A DNA stretch of 64,000 nt, from the NCBI RefSeq assembly GCF_000720175.1, contig NZ_JOIX01000029.1, forward strand, positions 17,865-81,864, given 5' to 3'. Source of the DNA: Streptomyces sp. NRRL S-337. Its GTDB lineage: Bacteria; Actinomycetota; Actinomycetes; Streptomycetales; Streptomycetaceae. The notes below the pieces were generated by a model that saw only the letters and a list, made by a program, of their open reading frames with translations, did no database searches and had not been told where the DNA came from. Shown in pieces: positions 8,051 through 16,448 of the stretch. Made by a program: the position numbers and the translations under genes. Positions within the stretch are counted from its first letter, which is position 1; the number at the start of each line of letters is the position of its first letter.

Positions 8051-8201
8051 CCGGATCGACAGGACGCACGGATGACGTGAGAAACCGGATCGTCATGACC
8101 CATGGATTCATGACACAGGGATGTCATGGCACACCGGATCGTGACGACGCACGGATGTCATGACACACCGGCTCGACATGACGCACGGGTGACATGACAG
8201 A
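8051..8201. repeat. Degenerate 34-bp tandem repeat, four units
   Basis: Units start CCGGATCG or CCGGCTCG at 8051, 8085, 8134 and 8168 and follow the consensus CCGGATCGnnnTGACGCACGGATGnCATGACACA. Units 1, 3 and 4 are 34 bases long; unit 2 carries a 15-base partial extra copy. The array fills the space between the RDD stop codon and the terminator at 8201-8243. It has no spacers, so it is not CRISPR. Confidence 0.75.
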
Positions 8202-8243
8202 CGGGTGGGGCCCGGGACCGCGACGGTCCCGGGCCCCACCCGT
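8201..8243. terminator. Perfect 20-bp stem bidirectional terminator
   Basis: ACGGGTGGGGCCCGGGACCG (8201-8220) pairs perfectly with 8224-8243 around a CGA loop. It lies between the convergent RDD and DUF4191 genes. Confidence 0.9.
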
Positions 8244-8262
8244 GTCGGATCGGGGGCTGCGC

Positions 8263-8973
8263 TCAGCGTGCCTTGCCGCCGCCCTTGGGCATCCGCATGC
8301 CCTTCGGCATCGGGCCCTTCGGTACGGGCATGTTGCTCATCAGGTCGCCCAGTGCCCGCAGCCGGTCGTTGACCGTGGTGACCTGGGCGCCGGGGAGGAC
8401 ACGGGGCAGCTTCAGCAGGGTCGTGCGGAGCTTCTTCAGCGGGACCTGGCCCTCGCCGTCGCCCACCACGATGTCGTGGACCGGGGCGTCGGCGACGGTA
8501 CGCGCCATCCGCTTCTTCTCGGCGGCCAGCAGGCCGCGCAGCCGGTTCGGGTTGCCCTCGCCGACCAGCACGATGCCGGCCTTGCCGACCGCGCGGTGCA
8601 CGACGTCCTGGTTGCGGTTCATGGCCACCGCCGGGGTGACCGTCCAGCCGCGCCCGACGTTGTCCAGTACCGCGGCCGCCGCACCGGGCTGGCCTTCCAT
8701 CTGCCCGAAGGCCGCGCGCTCGGCACGCCGTCCGAAGATGATCGCCATCGCCAGGAAGGCCAGGACGAAGCCCAGGATTCCGGCGTAGACGGGGTGGCCG
8801 ATCGCGAAGCCGATGGCGAGGAGGACGCCGAATACGACGATGCCTACGCCAGCGACGACAAGACCGACCTTCGAGTCGACCCGACGGGTCATCTTGTAGG
8901 TCAGGGCGATCTGCTTCAGCCGCCCGGGGTTCTCAGCGCCGGCAGCGCCGTTGGAGTGTGCCTTCCTCGCCAT
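8263..8973 (-). CDS. DUF4191 integral membrane protein
   Basis: 236 residues. Two adjacent membrane helices (about 40-60 and 63-82, VGLVVAGVGIVVFGVLLAIG then ILGFVLAFLAMAIIFG) are followed by a soluble domain with RRAERAAFGQMEGQPGAAAAVLD and a basic, Met/Pro/Lys-rich tail (PKGPMPKGMRMPKG). This is the DUF4191 family, conserved next to lipA in actinomycetes; its role is unknown. It starts 10 bases after the small gene 8984-9202 on the same strand, so the two are probably cotranscribed. Confidence 0.85.
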   Translation of the reverse strand: MARKAHSNGAAGAENPGRLKQIALTYKMTRRVDSKVGLVVAGVGIVVFGVLLAIGFAIGHPVYAGILGFVLAFLAMAIIFGRRAERAAFGQMEGQPGAAAAVLDNVGRGWTVTPAVAMNRNQDVVHRAVGKAGIVLVGEGNPNRLRGLLAAEKKRMARTVADAPVHDIVVGDGEGQVPLKKLRTTLLKLPRVLPGAQVTTVNDRLRALGDLMSNMPVPKGPMPKGMRMPKGGGKAR

Positions 8974-8983
8974 ACAGCGAAGT

Positions 8984-9202
8984 TTACGTGGCGTGCGGGC
9001 GGCGGGTCGCCGCGGCCTCCAGTACGTGCGCCGCCTCGTGGCGGTCCTTGGCCCGGCGGCGGTCCTCCAGGACCGACGTCCAGGCGTTGCGGCGGGCGGT
9101 GCGCTGGCCGCCGCGCATCAGGACGGCCTCGACGGCACGCAGGGCACCGGTGACGGAAGGAAGGGGGCGGACGGGGGTGGCGCGGAGCGGCGCGGCCTGC
9201 AT
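8984..9202 (-). CDS. Small conserved actinomycete protein
   Basis: 72 residues from ATG 9202, chosen over the upstream start at 9274 because GAGGGAG lies 9 bases before it. The product is basic and helical (SVTGALRAVEAVLMRGGQRTARRNA, EDRRRAKDRHEAAHVLEAA) with no membrane segment. It matches my memory of a small protein found between lipA and the DUF4191 gene in Streptomyces. No function is known. Confidence 0.7.
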   Translation of the reverse strand: MQAAPLRATPVRPLPSVTGALRAVEAVLMRGGQRTARRNAWTSVLEDRRRAKDRHEAAHVLEAAATRRPHAT

Positions 9203-9326
9203 GGTCAGTGACTCCCTCTGGCTGTTCGGAGAAAGCAGGACTGGTGTGGGAGCGGTGCGTGCATCCATCGTCACTCAACGGTGTTACCAACGGATGACCT
9301 GCCGGTCAAACACCAATGAAACGTTG

Positions 9327-9372
9327 ACGCGGCCCGCCACGCCCCCTGTCCTGAGGGGAGTGCGGGCCGCGT
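9327..9372 (-). terminator. Terminator hairpin downstream of lipA
   Basis: ACGCGGCCCGC (9327-9337) pairs with GCGGGCCGCGT (9362-9372). The loop contains a further CCCC/GGGG pairing. It lies 57 bases after the lipA stop. Confidence 0.75.
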
Positions 9373-9428
9373 GGTTCCAGCATGTGCCACATTTCACAAG
9401 ACGGCGCGCCGGGGAGGGCCGGCCGGAC

Positions 9429-10379
9429 TCAAACCGCCTGACTGGACGCCTCGACCTCGCGCCGCTCGATGGCCTGCTGGTAAAGGCGGCCGGCGCGGTA
9501 CGAGGAGCGGACCAGCGGACCGGACATGACACCCGCGTAGCCGATCTCCTCGGCCTCCTCCTTGAGCTCCACGAACTCGGCCGGCTTGACCCAGCGCTCG
9601 ATGGGGTGGTGCCGGACCGACGGGCGCAGGTACTGGGTGATCGTGATCAGCTCGCAGCCCGCGTCGTACAGGTCCTGGAGCGCCTGGCTGATCTCCTCGC
9701 GCTCCTCGCCCATGCCCAGGATCAGGTTGGACTTGGTGACCAGGCCGGCCTCGCGGGCCTTGGTGATCACCTCCAGCGACCGCTCGTAACGGAAGCCGGG
9801 GCGGATCCGCTTGAAGATCCGCGGGACCGTCTCGACGTTGTGGGCCAGCACCTCGGGACGGGAGGAGAAGACCTCGGCGAGCTGCTCGGGGACCGCGTTG
9901 AAGTCCGGGATCAGCAGCTCGACGCCGGTGCCGGGCATCGCGGCGTGGATCTGCCGGACGGTCTCGGCGTACAGCCAGGCGCCGCCGTCCTCCAGGTCGT
10001 CGCGCGCGACGCCGGTGATCGTGGCGTACTTCAGGCCCATGGTCTGCACGGACTCGGCGACCCGGCGCGGCTCGTCGCGGTCCAGCGCCTGCGGCTTGCC
10101 GGTGTCGATCTGGCAGAAGTCACACCGACGGGTGCACTGGTCGCCGCCGATGAGGAACGTCGCCTCGCGGTCCTCCCAGCACTCGTAGATGTTGGGGCAG
10201 CCCGCCTCCTGGCAGACCGTGTGCAGGCCCTCGCTCTTGACCAGGCCCTGGAGGTGGTTGTACTCGGGACCCATTTTCGCCCGGGTCTTGATCCACTCGG
10301 GCTTGCGCTCGATGGGGGTCTGGCTGTTCCGGACCTCCAGGCGAAGCATCTTGCGCCCGTCGGGTGCGACTGCGGACAC
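9429..10379 (-). CDS. lipA: Lipoyl synthase
   Basis: 316 residues. This radical-SAM enzyme inserts two sulphur atoms into octanoyl groups on E2 and H proteins, completing lipoate in place. Both iron-sulphur motifs are intact: the auxiliary cluster [12 protein letters not shown] (Cys56, 61, 67) and the radical-[11 protein letters not shown] (Cys82, 86, 89). The C-terminal RSSYRAG supplies the conserved Ser that ligates the auxiliary cluster. The GTG start is preceded by GGGAG at six bases. It lies downstream of lipB on the same strand. Its substrates, the lipoyl domains of the E2 protein, are encoded about 14 kb away at 24.6-26.3 kb. Confidence 0.97.
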   Translation of the reverse strand: MSAVAPDGRKMLRLEVRNSQTPIERKPEWIKTRAKMGPEYNHLQGLVKSEGLHTVCQEAGCPNIYECWEDREATFLIGGDQCTRRCDFCQIDTGKPQALDRDEPRRVAESVQTMGLKYATITGVARDDLEDGGAWLYAETVRQIHAAMPGTGVELLIPDFNAVPEQLAEVFSSRPEVLAHNVETVPRIFKRIRPGFRYERSLEVITKAREAGLVTKSNLILGMGEEREEISQALQDLYDAGCELITITQYLRPSVRHHPIERWVKPAEFVELKEEAEEIGYAGVMSGPLVRSSYRAGRLYQQAIERREVEASSQAV

Positions 10380-10517
10380 GTCCGGCTCCCTACCACTTCG
10401 TTTCTACGGCGAACACCAGGGTACGCCCGATAATTCGCACGTCTTTACGTGCATGGCAACCCCAGGTCGCAGGGTCGCATTCCCGCGCTGCCGGGGCGGT
10501 CGGACCGTCCCGGACCG

Positions 10518-10538
10518 CCGGGCGGTCAGACCGCCCGG
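10518..10538 (-). terminator. Hairpin enclosing the lipB stop codon
   Basis: CCGGGCGGT and ACCGCCCGG form a perfect 9-bp stem around a CAG loop. The lipB stop codon (10526-10528) lies at the top of this hairpin, between lipB and lipA. It may limit read-through into lipA. Confidence 0.55.
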
Positions 10539-11341
10539 GGCAGCAGCTCGGCGTTCTCCAGGACGTCGCGCAGATGCTTCTCCACCACGGGCAGCACCTC
10601 GGCGATGGTGATGTCCCGGCCCAGTTCACCGGCGAGCGAGGCCACCCCCGCGTCGCGGATGCCGCACGGCACGATCTTGTCGAACGAGGTGTTGTCCGGG
10701 TTCACGTTCAGCGAGAAGCCGTGCATCGTGACGCCCTTGGCGACCCGGATGCCGATCGCGGCGAGCTTGCGGTCCTCCCGGCGCTGTCCGGCGTTGGACG
10801 GCGCGTACTCCGGGCCGTTCAGCCGCGGGTCGAACAGCTCGTCCGCCAGCCGCGGGTCGAAGTCCAGGTTCAGCCCGCCCAGGGCCGGCCGCTCCTCCAG
10901 CGGGTCGCCCAGCACCCACACACCGCTGCGGCCCTCGACCCGGCTGCCCTCGATGCCGAACTCGGCGCAGGCCCGGATCAGCGCCTCCTCCAGGCGCCGC
11001 ACGTGCGCGACGACGTCCACCGGACGCGGCAGCTTCTGGATCGGGTAGCCGATCAGCTGGCCGGGGCCGTGCCAGGTGATCTTCCCGCCGCGGTCCACGT
11101 CGACGACCGGCGTGCCGTCCAGGGGGCGCTCGTCGTCGGACGTGCGCCGGCCCGCGGTGTAGACGGACAGATGCTCCAGCAGCAGACAGGTGTCGGGCAC
11201 CTCGTCCGCGAACCGGGCGGCGTGGATCCGGCGCTGCTCCTGCCAGGCCGACTCGTAGTCGACCGCGTCGGCCCCGAAGCCCAGGTGGACAAAGCGCAGC
11301 CCCTCGGGTGCGGGGGTCTCCCCCCGAGAGATCGCAGTCAC
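10526..11341 (-). CDS. lipB: Octanoyltransferase (lipoate biosynthesis)
   Basis: 271 residues from GTG 11341, preceded by GGGAG at five bases; an ATG at 11353 is the alternative. LipB moves octanoyl from acyl-carrier protein to the lysine of lipoyl domains, as a thioester on its Cys. Visible parts: [17 protein letters not shown], the catalytic Lys region ([12 protein letters not shown]) and the Cys in [10 protein letters not shown]. It precedes lipA, separated by about 145 bases that hold the lipB-stop hairpin. LipB and LipA together supply the dehydrogenase complexes encoded at 20.8-27.8 kb. Confidence 0.95.
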   Translation of the reverse strand: MTAISRGETPAPEGLRFVHLGFGADAVDYESAWQEQRRIHAARFADEVPDTCLLLEHLSVYTAGRRTSDDERPLDGTPVVDVDRGGKITWHGPGQLIGYPIQKLPRPVDVVAHVRRLEEALIRACAEFGIEGSRVEGRSGVWVLGDPLEERPALGGLNLDFDPRLADELFDPRLNGPEYAPSNAGQRREDRKLAAIGIRVAKGVTMHGFSLNVNPDNTSFDKIVPCGIRDAGVASLAGELGRDITIAEVLPVVEKHLRDVLENAELLPRAV

Positions 11342-11634
11342 GGCAGCTCCCATCCGAACTTCTGTTGCGCTGTGCGGCAACGTTGATGCGTTTCGATGCG
11401 TTCGCGCCCCCAGCAACTGTACGGCGGCCGGATCCGGTCCCCGCAGGCGGCCGGTGTACCCCCAGCAACCGCAGTCCCGCCCCTGCTCACACGATCGGAT
11501 GAACGCGGGACGCAGGCCGCAAGAACGGCACCGAAGGCCGTTACATTCACGCCGTTCCAAGAGGGCGATGAGCATGCCGGACCGGGTGGGCCGAAACCGG
11601 CGCCCGGCCCGGAAGGCAGGAGACCGTAAAGCTG

Positions 11635-13137
11635 ATGACGGAACGACCCGCGCACACCCCCAACCGACAGCTCGCCGCGCTCATCGCCGAGGCGGGCTTC
11701 TCCAACGCCGGTCTGGCCAGACGGGTCGACCAACTCGGCATCGAGCACGGCCTCGACCTCCGCTACGACAAGACCTCGGTCACCCGCTGGCTGCGCGGCC
11801 AGCAGCCCCGGGGCACCACCCCCGCGCTGATCGCGGAGGTTTTCACCCGCCGGCTCGGGCGCCGGCTGTCCGCCCAGGACCTCGGTCTGGACGCCTGTGC
11901 GCCGGTGTACGCCGGGCTGGAGTTCGCCGCGAGCCCCACCGAGGCGGTGGACATCGTCAGCGGACTGTGGCGCAAGGACTCCGGCAGCCACGCCGAGCTC
12001 CGCAAGATCGCCTTCACCCCGGCCGGGCTCGTGGTCCCCAGCCGCGACTGGCTGATCGGCCGGCCCGACGACCGGGTGGCCCGCGGCGAGCCGGCCACCG
12101 GCGAGGCCACGGGTGCGGGCACGGGTGCGGGCACGGGTGCGGGCGAGAGCGCCGGCCGGGTGCCCGTCCAGGGCGGCCGCGCCTCGGTGCCCCGGCAGCG
12201 CCGGACCGCCGACCGGGTCGACCGCACCCAGGGCTCCAAGGTCACCTCCGGCGACATCGCCGCCCTGCGCTCGGTCGGCGAGCTGTTCCGGGCGCTGGAC
12301 CACGCCTACGGCGGCGGCCACGCCCGGCAGGCCCTGGTGCGCTATCTGGAGCACGAGGCCGAGCCGATGCTGCGCGGCACCTACGGCGAGGCCACCGGCC
12401 GCCGGCTGTTCGCGGCGGTCGCCGATCTGACCCGGCTCGCGGGCTGGACCTCGTACGACATCGCCGCGCACGGCCTGGCGCAGCGGTACTTCGTCCAGGC
12501 CCTGCGGCTGGCCCAGGCGGCCGGCGACCGGGCGTACGGCTCCTACGTCCTGGTGACGATGAGCCGGCAGGCCGTCTATCTGGGGCACGGCAGGGAGGCC
12601 GTCCAGCTGGCGCGCGTCGCCCAGCAGGGCATCGGCAGCGGTGCGCCGCCCGCCGTCCAGGCGCTGCTGCACTCCGCGGAGGCCCGCGGCCACGGTGTCC
12701 TGGGCGAGGTCCGGGCCTGCACGGCGGCGCTGGCCCGCGCGGAACGCGCGCTGGAGACCTCCCGCCCCGGGGACGACACCCCGTACTGGGCCCGCTTCTT
12801 CGACGAGGCCCAGCTCGCCGACGAACTGGCGCACTGCCACCGCGACCTCCAGCAGTACCGCGCGGCTTCCCAGCACGCCGAGCGCTCCCTGCAGCTGCGC
12901 GCCGCCGGGTTCGCCCGCAGCCGGCTGTTCTGCCGGGTGGTGCTGGCGACCGCGCGGCTGGGCCTGGGCGAGCTGGAACAGGCCTGCACGCTCGGGGCGG
13001 AGGCGGCGCTCCAGGCGTCCGAGATGCGGTCGGTGCGCGCCCATGAGTACGTCAGGGAGTTCGAGCGCCGCCTGGAGCCGTACCGGGACGCGGCGCCGGT
13101 GCGCGGCTACCGCGAGCGGATCGCCGCGCTGGGCTGA
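11635..13137 (+). CDS. NsdA-like regulator with HTH-like N-terminus and TPR-like C-terminus
   Basis: 500 residues. The first 80 residues ([22 protein letters not shown]...[15 protein letters not shown]) look like an XRE-type helix-turn-helix. Residues about 225-490 are helical repeats of TPR type ([31 protein letters not shown]). This layout matches NsdA-type proteins that repress antibiotic production and development in Streptomyces. The linker has three TGAG repeats coded by a 12-bp tandem repeat (12109-12144). It diverges from lipB. The best ribosome site, GGAG, is 14 bases from the ATG, so the true start could be slightly different. Confidence 0.78.
   Translation: MTERPAHTPNRQLAALIAEAGFSNAGLARRVDQLGIEHGLDLRYDKTSVTRWLRGQQPRGTTPALIAEVFTRRLGRRLSAQDLGLDACAPVYAGLEFAASPTEAVDIVSGLWRKDSGSHAELRKIAFTPAGLVVPSRDWLIGRPDDRVARGEPATGEATGAGTGAGTGAGESAGRVPVQGGRASVPRQRRTADRVDRTQGSKVTSGDIAALRSVGELFRALDHAYGGGHARQALVRYLEHEAEPMLRGTYGEATGRRLFAAVADLTRLAGWTSYDIAAHGLAQRYFVQALRLAQAAGDRAYGSYVLVTMSRQAVYLGHGREAVQLARVAQQGIGSGAPPAVQALLHSAEARGHGVLGEVRACTAALARAERALETSRPGDDTPYWARFFDEAQLADELAHCHRDLQQYRAASQHAERSLQLRAAGFARSRLFCRVVLATARLGLGELEQACTLGAEAALQASEMRSVRAHEYVREFERRLEPYRDAAPVRGYRERIAALG
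12109..12144 (+). repeat. 12-bp tandem repeat (three copies) inside the NsdA-like gene
   Basis: ACGGGTGCGGGC occurs three times in a row, in frame, coding for TGAG repeats in the interdomain linker. Copy number is likely to vary between strains. Confidence 0.9.
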
Positions 13138-13139
13138 GG

Positions 13140-13169
13140 CACCGCCCGGGGGAGCCGGGCCGGGCGGTG
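13140..13169. terminator. Bidirectional terminator
   Basis: CACCGCCCGG (13140-13149) pairs with CCGGGCGGTG (13160-13169) between the convergent NsdA-like and flavoprotein genes. Confidence 0.75.
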
Positions 13170-13194
13170 CGCCGGGCCCGGCCGGCCCCGGTGG

Positions 13195-14436
13195 TCAGGC
13201 CGCCGGGCGCAGGGCGTCCGGTTCGGTGGTGAGGGCCGGCAGCCCGAAGTCCGTCAGCAGGGCGCGGGCCGCCCGCCGGCCCGAGTTCAGCGCGCCCTGG
13301 AGCGTGCCGGCATCGCGGTGGTCGCCGCAGACGTAGAGCCCGGCCAGCACCCGTACGGGCCGCTGCGGATCGTGCGGGGCCGGCATCGCCGGGACCGCGT
13401 ACGGGTCGTGATGGCCGGTCAGCAGCTCCCAGTCGTCGGTGCGCGCCCCGTAGAGCCGCTCCAGCTGGGGCCGGACGGTCTTGTCGAGGACGGACAGCGG
13501 CAGCGCCGCCGCGGCGCCGAGCACGGTCGTGGTGATCAGCGGCCGGCCGGGCGGCGTACGGGACGGGTCGACCGCCCCGGCGCGGAAGCTGCAGGCGACC
13601 GGCCCGTCCACCGGCAGGATCGCCGTGGTGGCGTCCCGGGACGGCATGCCGCGGCCGTCCGCACCGGCCGGGACGGTGTGGTGCAGCACCGTCACCGGGT
13701 GGAAGGCGGGCACCCGCAGGCCCGGGAGCAGTTCGGCGGCGTCGCGGGCACCGGTGGCCAGCAGGACCGCCCGGCAGGGGATCCGGCCGTGCTCGGCGGT
13801 GCTGACGCCCGTGGTGGAGACCGAGGTGACCTGGACGGACGTGCGGACCGTGCCGGGCGGGAGGCCGGCCGCGAGCAGGTCGGGGACGGCCGAGGCGCCG
13901 CCGGCCGGCACCCACAGGCGGCCGGTCTCCGCGTAGCCGCGCAGCGCGAGCGCGGCGCTCCGGCTGGAGCCGCGCAGCCGCGGATCACACAGCAGCATGC
14001 CCAGCAGCGGCCGCAGGAAGACGTCCGGGGTGCGGGGCGGGAAGGTGGGCCGGGTCGCCAGGGCGTCCTGGATCGGACGGTCGGCGCGCGCGAGGGCGCG
14101 CGCCGCGGAGAGTGCGCCCCTTGTGCTCCGGGAGCCGCTGATGTGCTGCGCCCGCTGGCCGTTGTGGACGCTCAGCACCGGCGCGAACGGACGGAGCGTC
14201 AGATCTCCGAGCCCCGGCGTGCGGCGCAGTTCGGCGGCGCAGACGGCCAGCGGCCGGCCGCAGCGGTCCAGCCGGAAGCCGTCGAGCCGGTCGGTGACGG
14301 AGCGGCCGCCGATCCGCGCGGCGGCCTCCAGGACCGTGACCGACACCCCCGCGCCGGTCAGGTGGCGGGCGGCGGCGAGACCGGCCGGGCCGGCTCCCAC
14401 GATGACGACGTCCACGGTCGAAGCGGTACGCAGCAC
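13195..14436 (-). CDS. FAD-dependent amine-oxidase/phytoene-desaturase-like oxidoreductase
   Basis: 413 residues from GTG 14436, preceded by GGGAGG; the frame opens 15 codons further upstream. The N-terminus has a full Rossmann FAD motif, VVIVGAGPAGLAAARHL, followed by VLEAAARIGGRS, the arginine motif of the amine-oxidase/protoporphyrinogen-oxidase superfamily. Near the C-terminus VLAGLYVCGDHRDAGTLQGALNSGRRAA matches the second FAD-contact motif. The substrate is not evident. It lies between convergent and same-strand genes with no clear pathway partner, so only the superfamily is assigned. Confidence 0.85.
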   Translation of the reverse strand: MLRTASTVDVVIVGAGPAGLAAARHLTGAGVSVTVLEAAARIGGRSVTDRLDGFRLDRCGRPLAVCAAELRRTPGLGDLTLRPFAPVLSVHNGQRAQHISGSRSTRGALSAARALARADRPIQDALATRPTFPPRTPDVFLRPLLGMLLCDPRLRGSSRSAALALRGYAETGRLWVPAGGASAVPDLLAAGLPPGTVRTSVQVTSVSTTGVSTAEHGRIPCRAVLLATGARDAAELLPGLRVPAFHPVTVLHHTVPAGADGRGMPSRDATTAILPVDGPVACSFRAGAVDPSRTPPGRPLITTTVLGAAAALPLSVLDKTVRPQLERLYGARTDDWELLTGHHDPYAVPAMPAPHDPQRPVRVLAGLYVCGDHRDAGTLQGALNSGRRAARALLTDFGLPALTTEPDALRPAA

Positions 14437-14657
14437 ATGGCCTCCCGAGGTCGGTCCCAGCGGCGGTGCACCGAGTGTCATGCCCTCTGAGGCCGCGAGG
14501 AATGCCGGGTGATGTGTGCGGAAAGGTAGGGAGCCGCCGGCGCGTACGACAGGGGGCGTACGGGGCGCGTGGGAGCGCCCTCGGCGGAGGTTTGCCGGCG
14601 GCTGCCGGCGGCCGCGGCCGTCTATCGGGGCTGGACGGCGCCCGGCCGGGCGCCCCC

Positions 14658-15548
14658 TCAGCCGACCGCCGCCCGGACCGCCTCGACGATCCGCGGGTGC
14701 GCGAACGTGAACCCGGACTCCAGCAGCCGCTTCGGCACCACCCGCTGGCTGCCCAGCACGTCCCCGGCGAACTCACCGAGGGCGATCCGCAGCACCGGCG
14801 CCGGAACGGAGAACAGCGTGGGGCGGTGCAGCACCCGGCCCATCACGGCGGTGACCTCCCGGTTGGTCACCGGTTCCGGCGCGGTGAGGTTGACCGGACC
14901 GGTCAGCTCCTCGGTGGTCACGAGGTGGCGGAGCGCCGCGATGTGGTCGTGCAGGGAGATGAAGCTCCAGTACTGGCTGCCGTCGCCGAGCCGCCCGCCC
15001 AGACCGAGCCGGAAGACCGGGAACAGCCGCCCCCAGGCACCGCCCGAGCGCGCCACGACCAGGCCGGTGCGGGCGAAGACGGTGCGGATGCCGGCGTCCT
15101 GGGCCGGCCGCGCGGCGGCCTCCCAGTCCACGCACACCTCGGGCAGGAAACCGTGGCCGGCCGGCGCGCTCTCGTCCGTCCGCCGGTCGCCGGTGTCCCC
15201 GTAGTAGCCGATCGCACTGCCCGAGACGAAGACCCGCGGCGGGACGTCCATCGAGGCGAGCGCCTCGGCCAGGGCCCGGGTGCCGAGCACCCGGCTGTCG
15301 CGGATCTGCTGCTTGTAGGCGGTGGTCCAGCGGTGGTCGCCGACGCCCGCGCCCGCGAGGTGGACCACCGCTTCGCAGCCGGCCAGCCCCGCGGTGTCGA
15401 CCTGCTGCCGCGCGGGGTCCCAGCGCACCTCGTCGCCGGCCGCCGGGGCGCGCCGTACGAGCCGGACGACGTCGTGGCCGTCCGTGCGCAGGGACCGTAC
15501 GAGGGCCGTGCCGATGAGTCCGGTCGAGCCGGTGATCGCGATCCGCAT
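14658..15548 (-). CDS. TIGR01777-family NAD-dependent epimerase/dehydratase-like protein
   Basis: 296 residues beginning MRIAITGSTGLIGTALVRSL, an SDR-type nucleotide-binding motif, which sets the start at 15548. SGSAIGYYGDTGDR and the terminal GSQRVVPKRLLESGFTF are typical of the TIGR01777 (SulA/YfcH-like) family. The substrate is unknown for the family; some members are linked to cell division control. It is downstream of the DUF4240 gene on the same strand with a 63-base gap, so the two may be cotranscribed. Confidence 0.9.
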   Translation of the reverse strand: MRIAITGSTGLIGTALVRSLRTDGHDVVRLVRRAPAAGDEVRWDPARQQVDTAGLAGCEAVVHLAGAGVGDHRWTTAYKQQIRDSRVLGTRALAEALASMDVPPRVFVSGSAIGYYGDTGDRRTDESAPAGHGFLPEVCVDWEAAARPAQDAGIRTVFARTGLVVARSGGAWGRLFPVFRLGLGGRLGDGSQYWSFISLHDHIAALRHLVTTEELTGPVNLTAPEPVTNREVTAVMGRVLHRPTLFSVPAPVLRIALGEFAGDVLGSQRVVPKRLLESGFTFAHPRIVEAVRAAVG

Positions 15549-15611
15549 GCGCCCATACTGCCCGGGCCCGGCGTCCGGCGACGACAACTGCCCGGCGCGG
15601 GGCCCGAGTCC

Positions 15612-16130
15612 CTATGGCCGGAAACGGTCCCAGAGGAGGGGGAAGCGTTCGGCGAGGGTCTCGTCGTCGTCGAAGTCGACGTACGTGCCGAGCGGTTCGC
15701 GGGGCGGCGGCGGCAGTTCCAGGTCCGGCATCGACCCGCCGGTCATCTGCTCGTACGCCTCGTCGGCCGCGTATCCCACCTCCTCGGCGTCCCCGTCCAC
15801 CGACTCGTCGAAGTCGTCGAGGAGCTCGGCGAGCTGGTCCGGGTCGTGCACCCCGCCCTCGAAGACCTCCCGGCCCTGGGCGATCAGCCAGCAGCGGAAG
15901 TAGTCGAAGGCGTCGTCGCTGCAGCCGTCCAGGAGGACCGCGGCCGCCGCCCACAGGTCCCAGGTGTACGCCCGGTTGTAGCGGGACTCGAAGTGGCGGG
16001 CGAAGTCCACGACGGCGTCCGGGTCGCGCCTGAGCAGCCGCTCGACCAGCGCGTCGGCCTGCTCCTCGGGATCCCCCTCGGCCGCCTCGCGCGAGTCGTC
16101 GATCAGCTCCCAGAACTCCGTCTCGTCCAT
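15612..16130 (-). CDS. DUF4240 domain protein
   Basis: 172 residues beginning MDETEFWELID, preceded by GGAG at five bases. The DUF4240 signature is clear: the helical N-terminus, then YRWLLIAQ-like FRCWLIAQGREVFEGGVHDPDQLAEL and an acidic C-terminal half. The protein is cytoplasmic and strongly acidic. Members are often found in immunity-like or WGR/SMI-like contexts, but none has a proven role. It could be cotranscribed with the epimerase-like gene downstream. Confidence 0.85.
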   Translation of the reverse strand: MDETEFWELIDDSREAAEGDPEEQADALVERLLRRDPDAVVDFARHFESRYNRAYTWDLWAAAAVLLDGCSDDAFDYFRCWLIAQGREVFEGGVHDPDQLAELLDDFDESVDGDAEEVGYAADEAYEQMTGGSMPDLELPPPPREPLGTYVDFDDDETLAERFPLLWDRFRP

Positions 16131-16448
16131 CACCGCTCCAGCATCTGCCCTGCGGGGGTGTGCCGCATGCGGAGTCCCCCGGATGCTGTCGTGCCGTCGA
16201 CCGGGCCGGACCGGGCCGGACGCGGGCTGCCGTCCGGGCCGGGGGAGGGGGGAATGAGCAGGCAGGGAGCGGGGGGACGGGCGGGCCGGGCGCGGGCGGT
16301 GGCCGGGCGCGTACGGGCCGCGCGGGGCCGGGCGGGCCGTCGGGTGACCGCCCCAAGAATCACTCGTTGGAAGGCGTGCAACAACCAAACGACGGCATAC
16401 ACGGCATAGTCGGTAAATCTGCCAATTTCTGAAGGGCTGTTCCAGGCC

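Noticed and set aside
8051..8201. Possible CRISPR array
   Set aside because: Repeats are adjacent without spacers, degenerate and not accompanied by cas genes.
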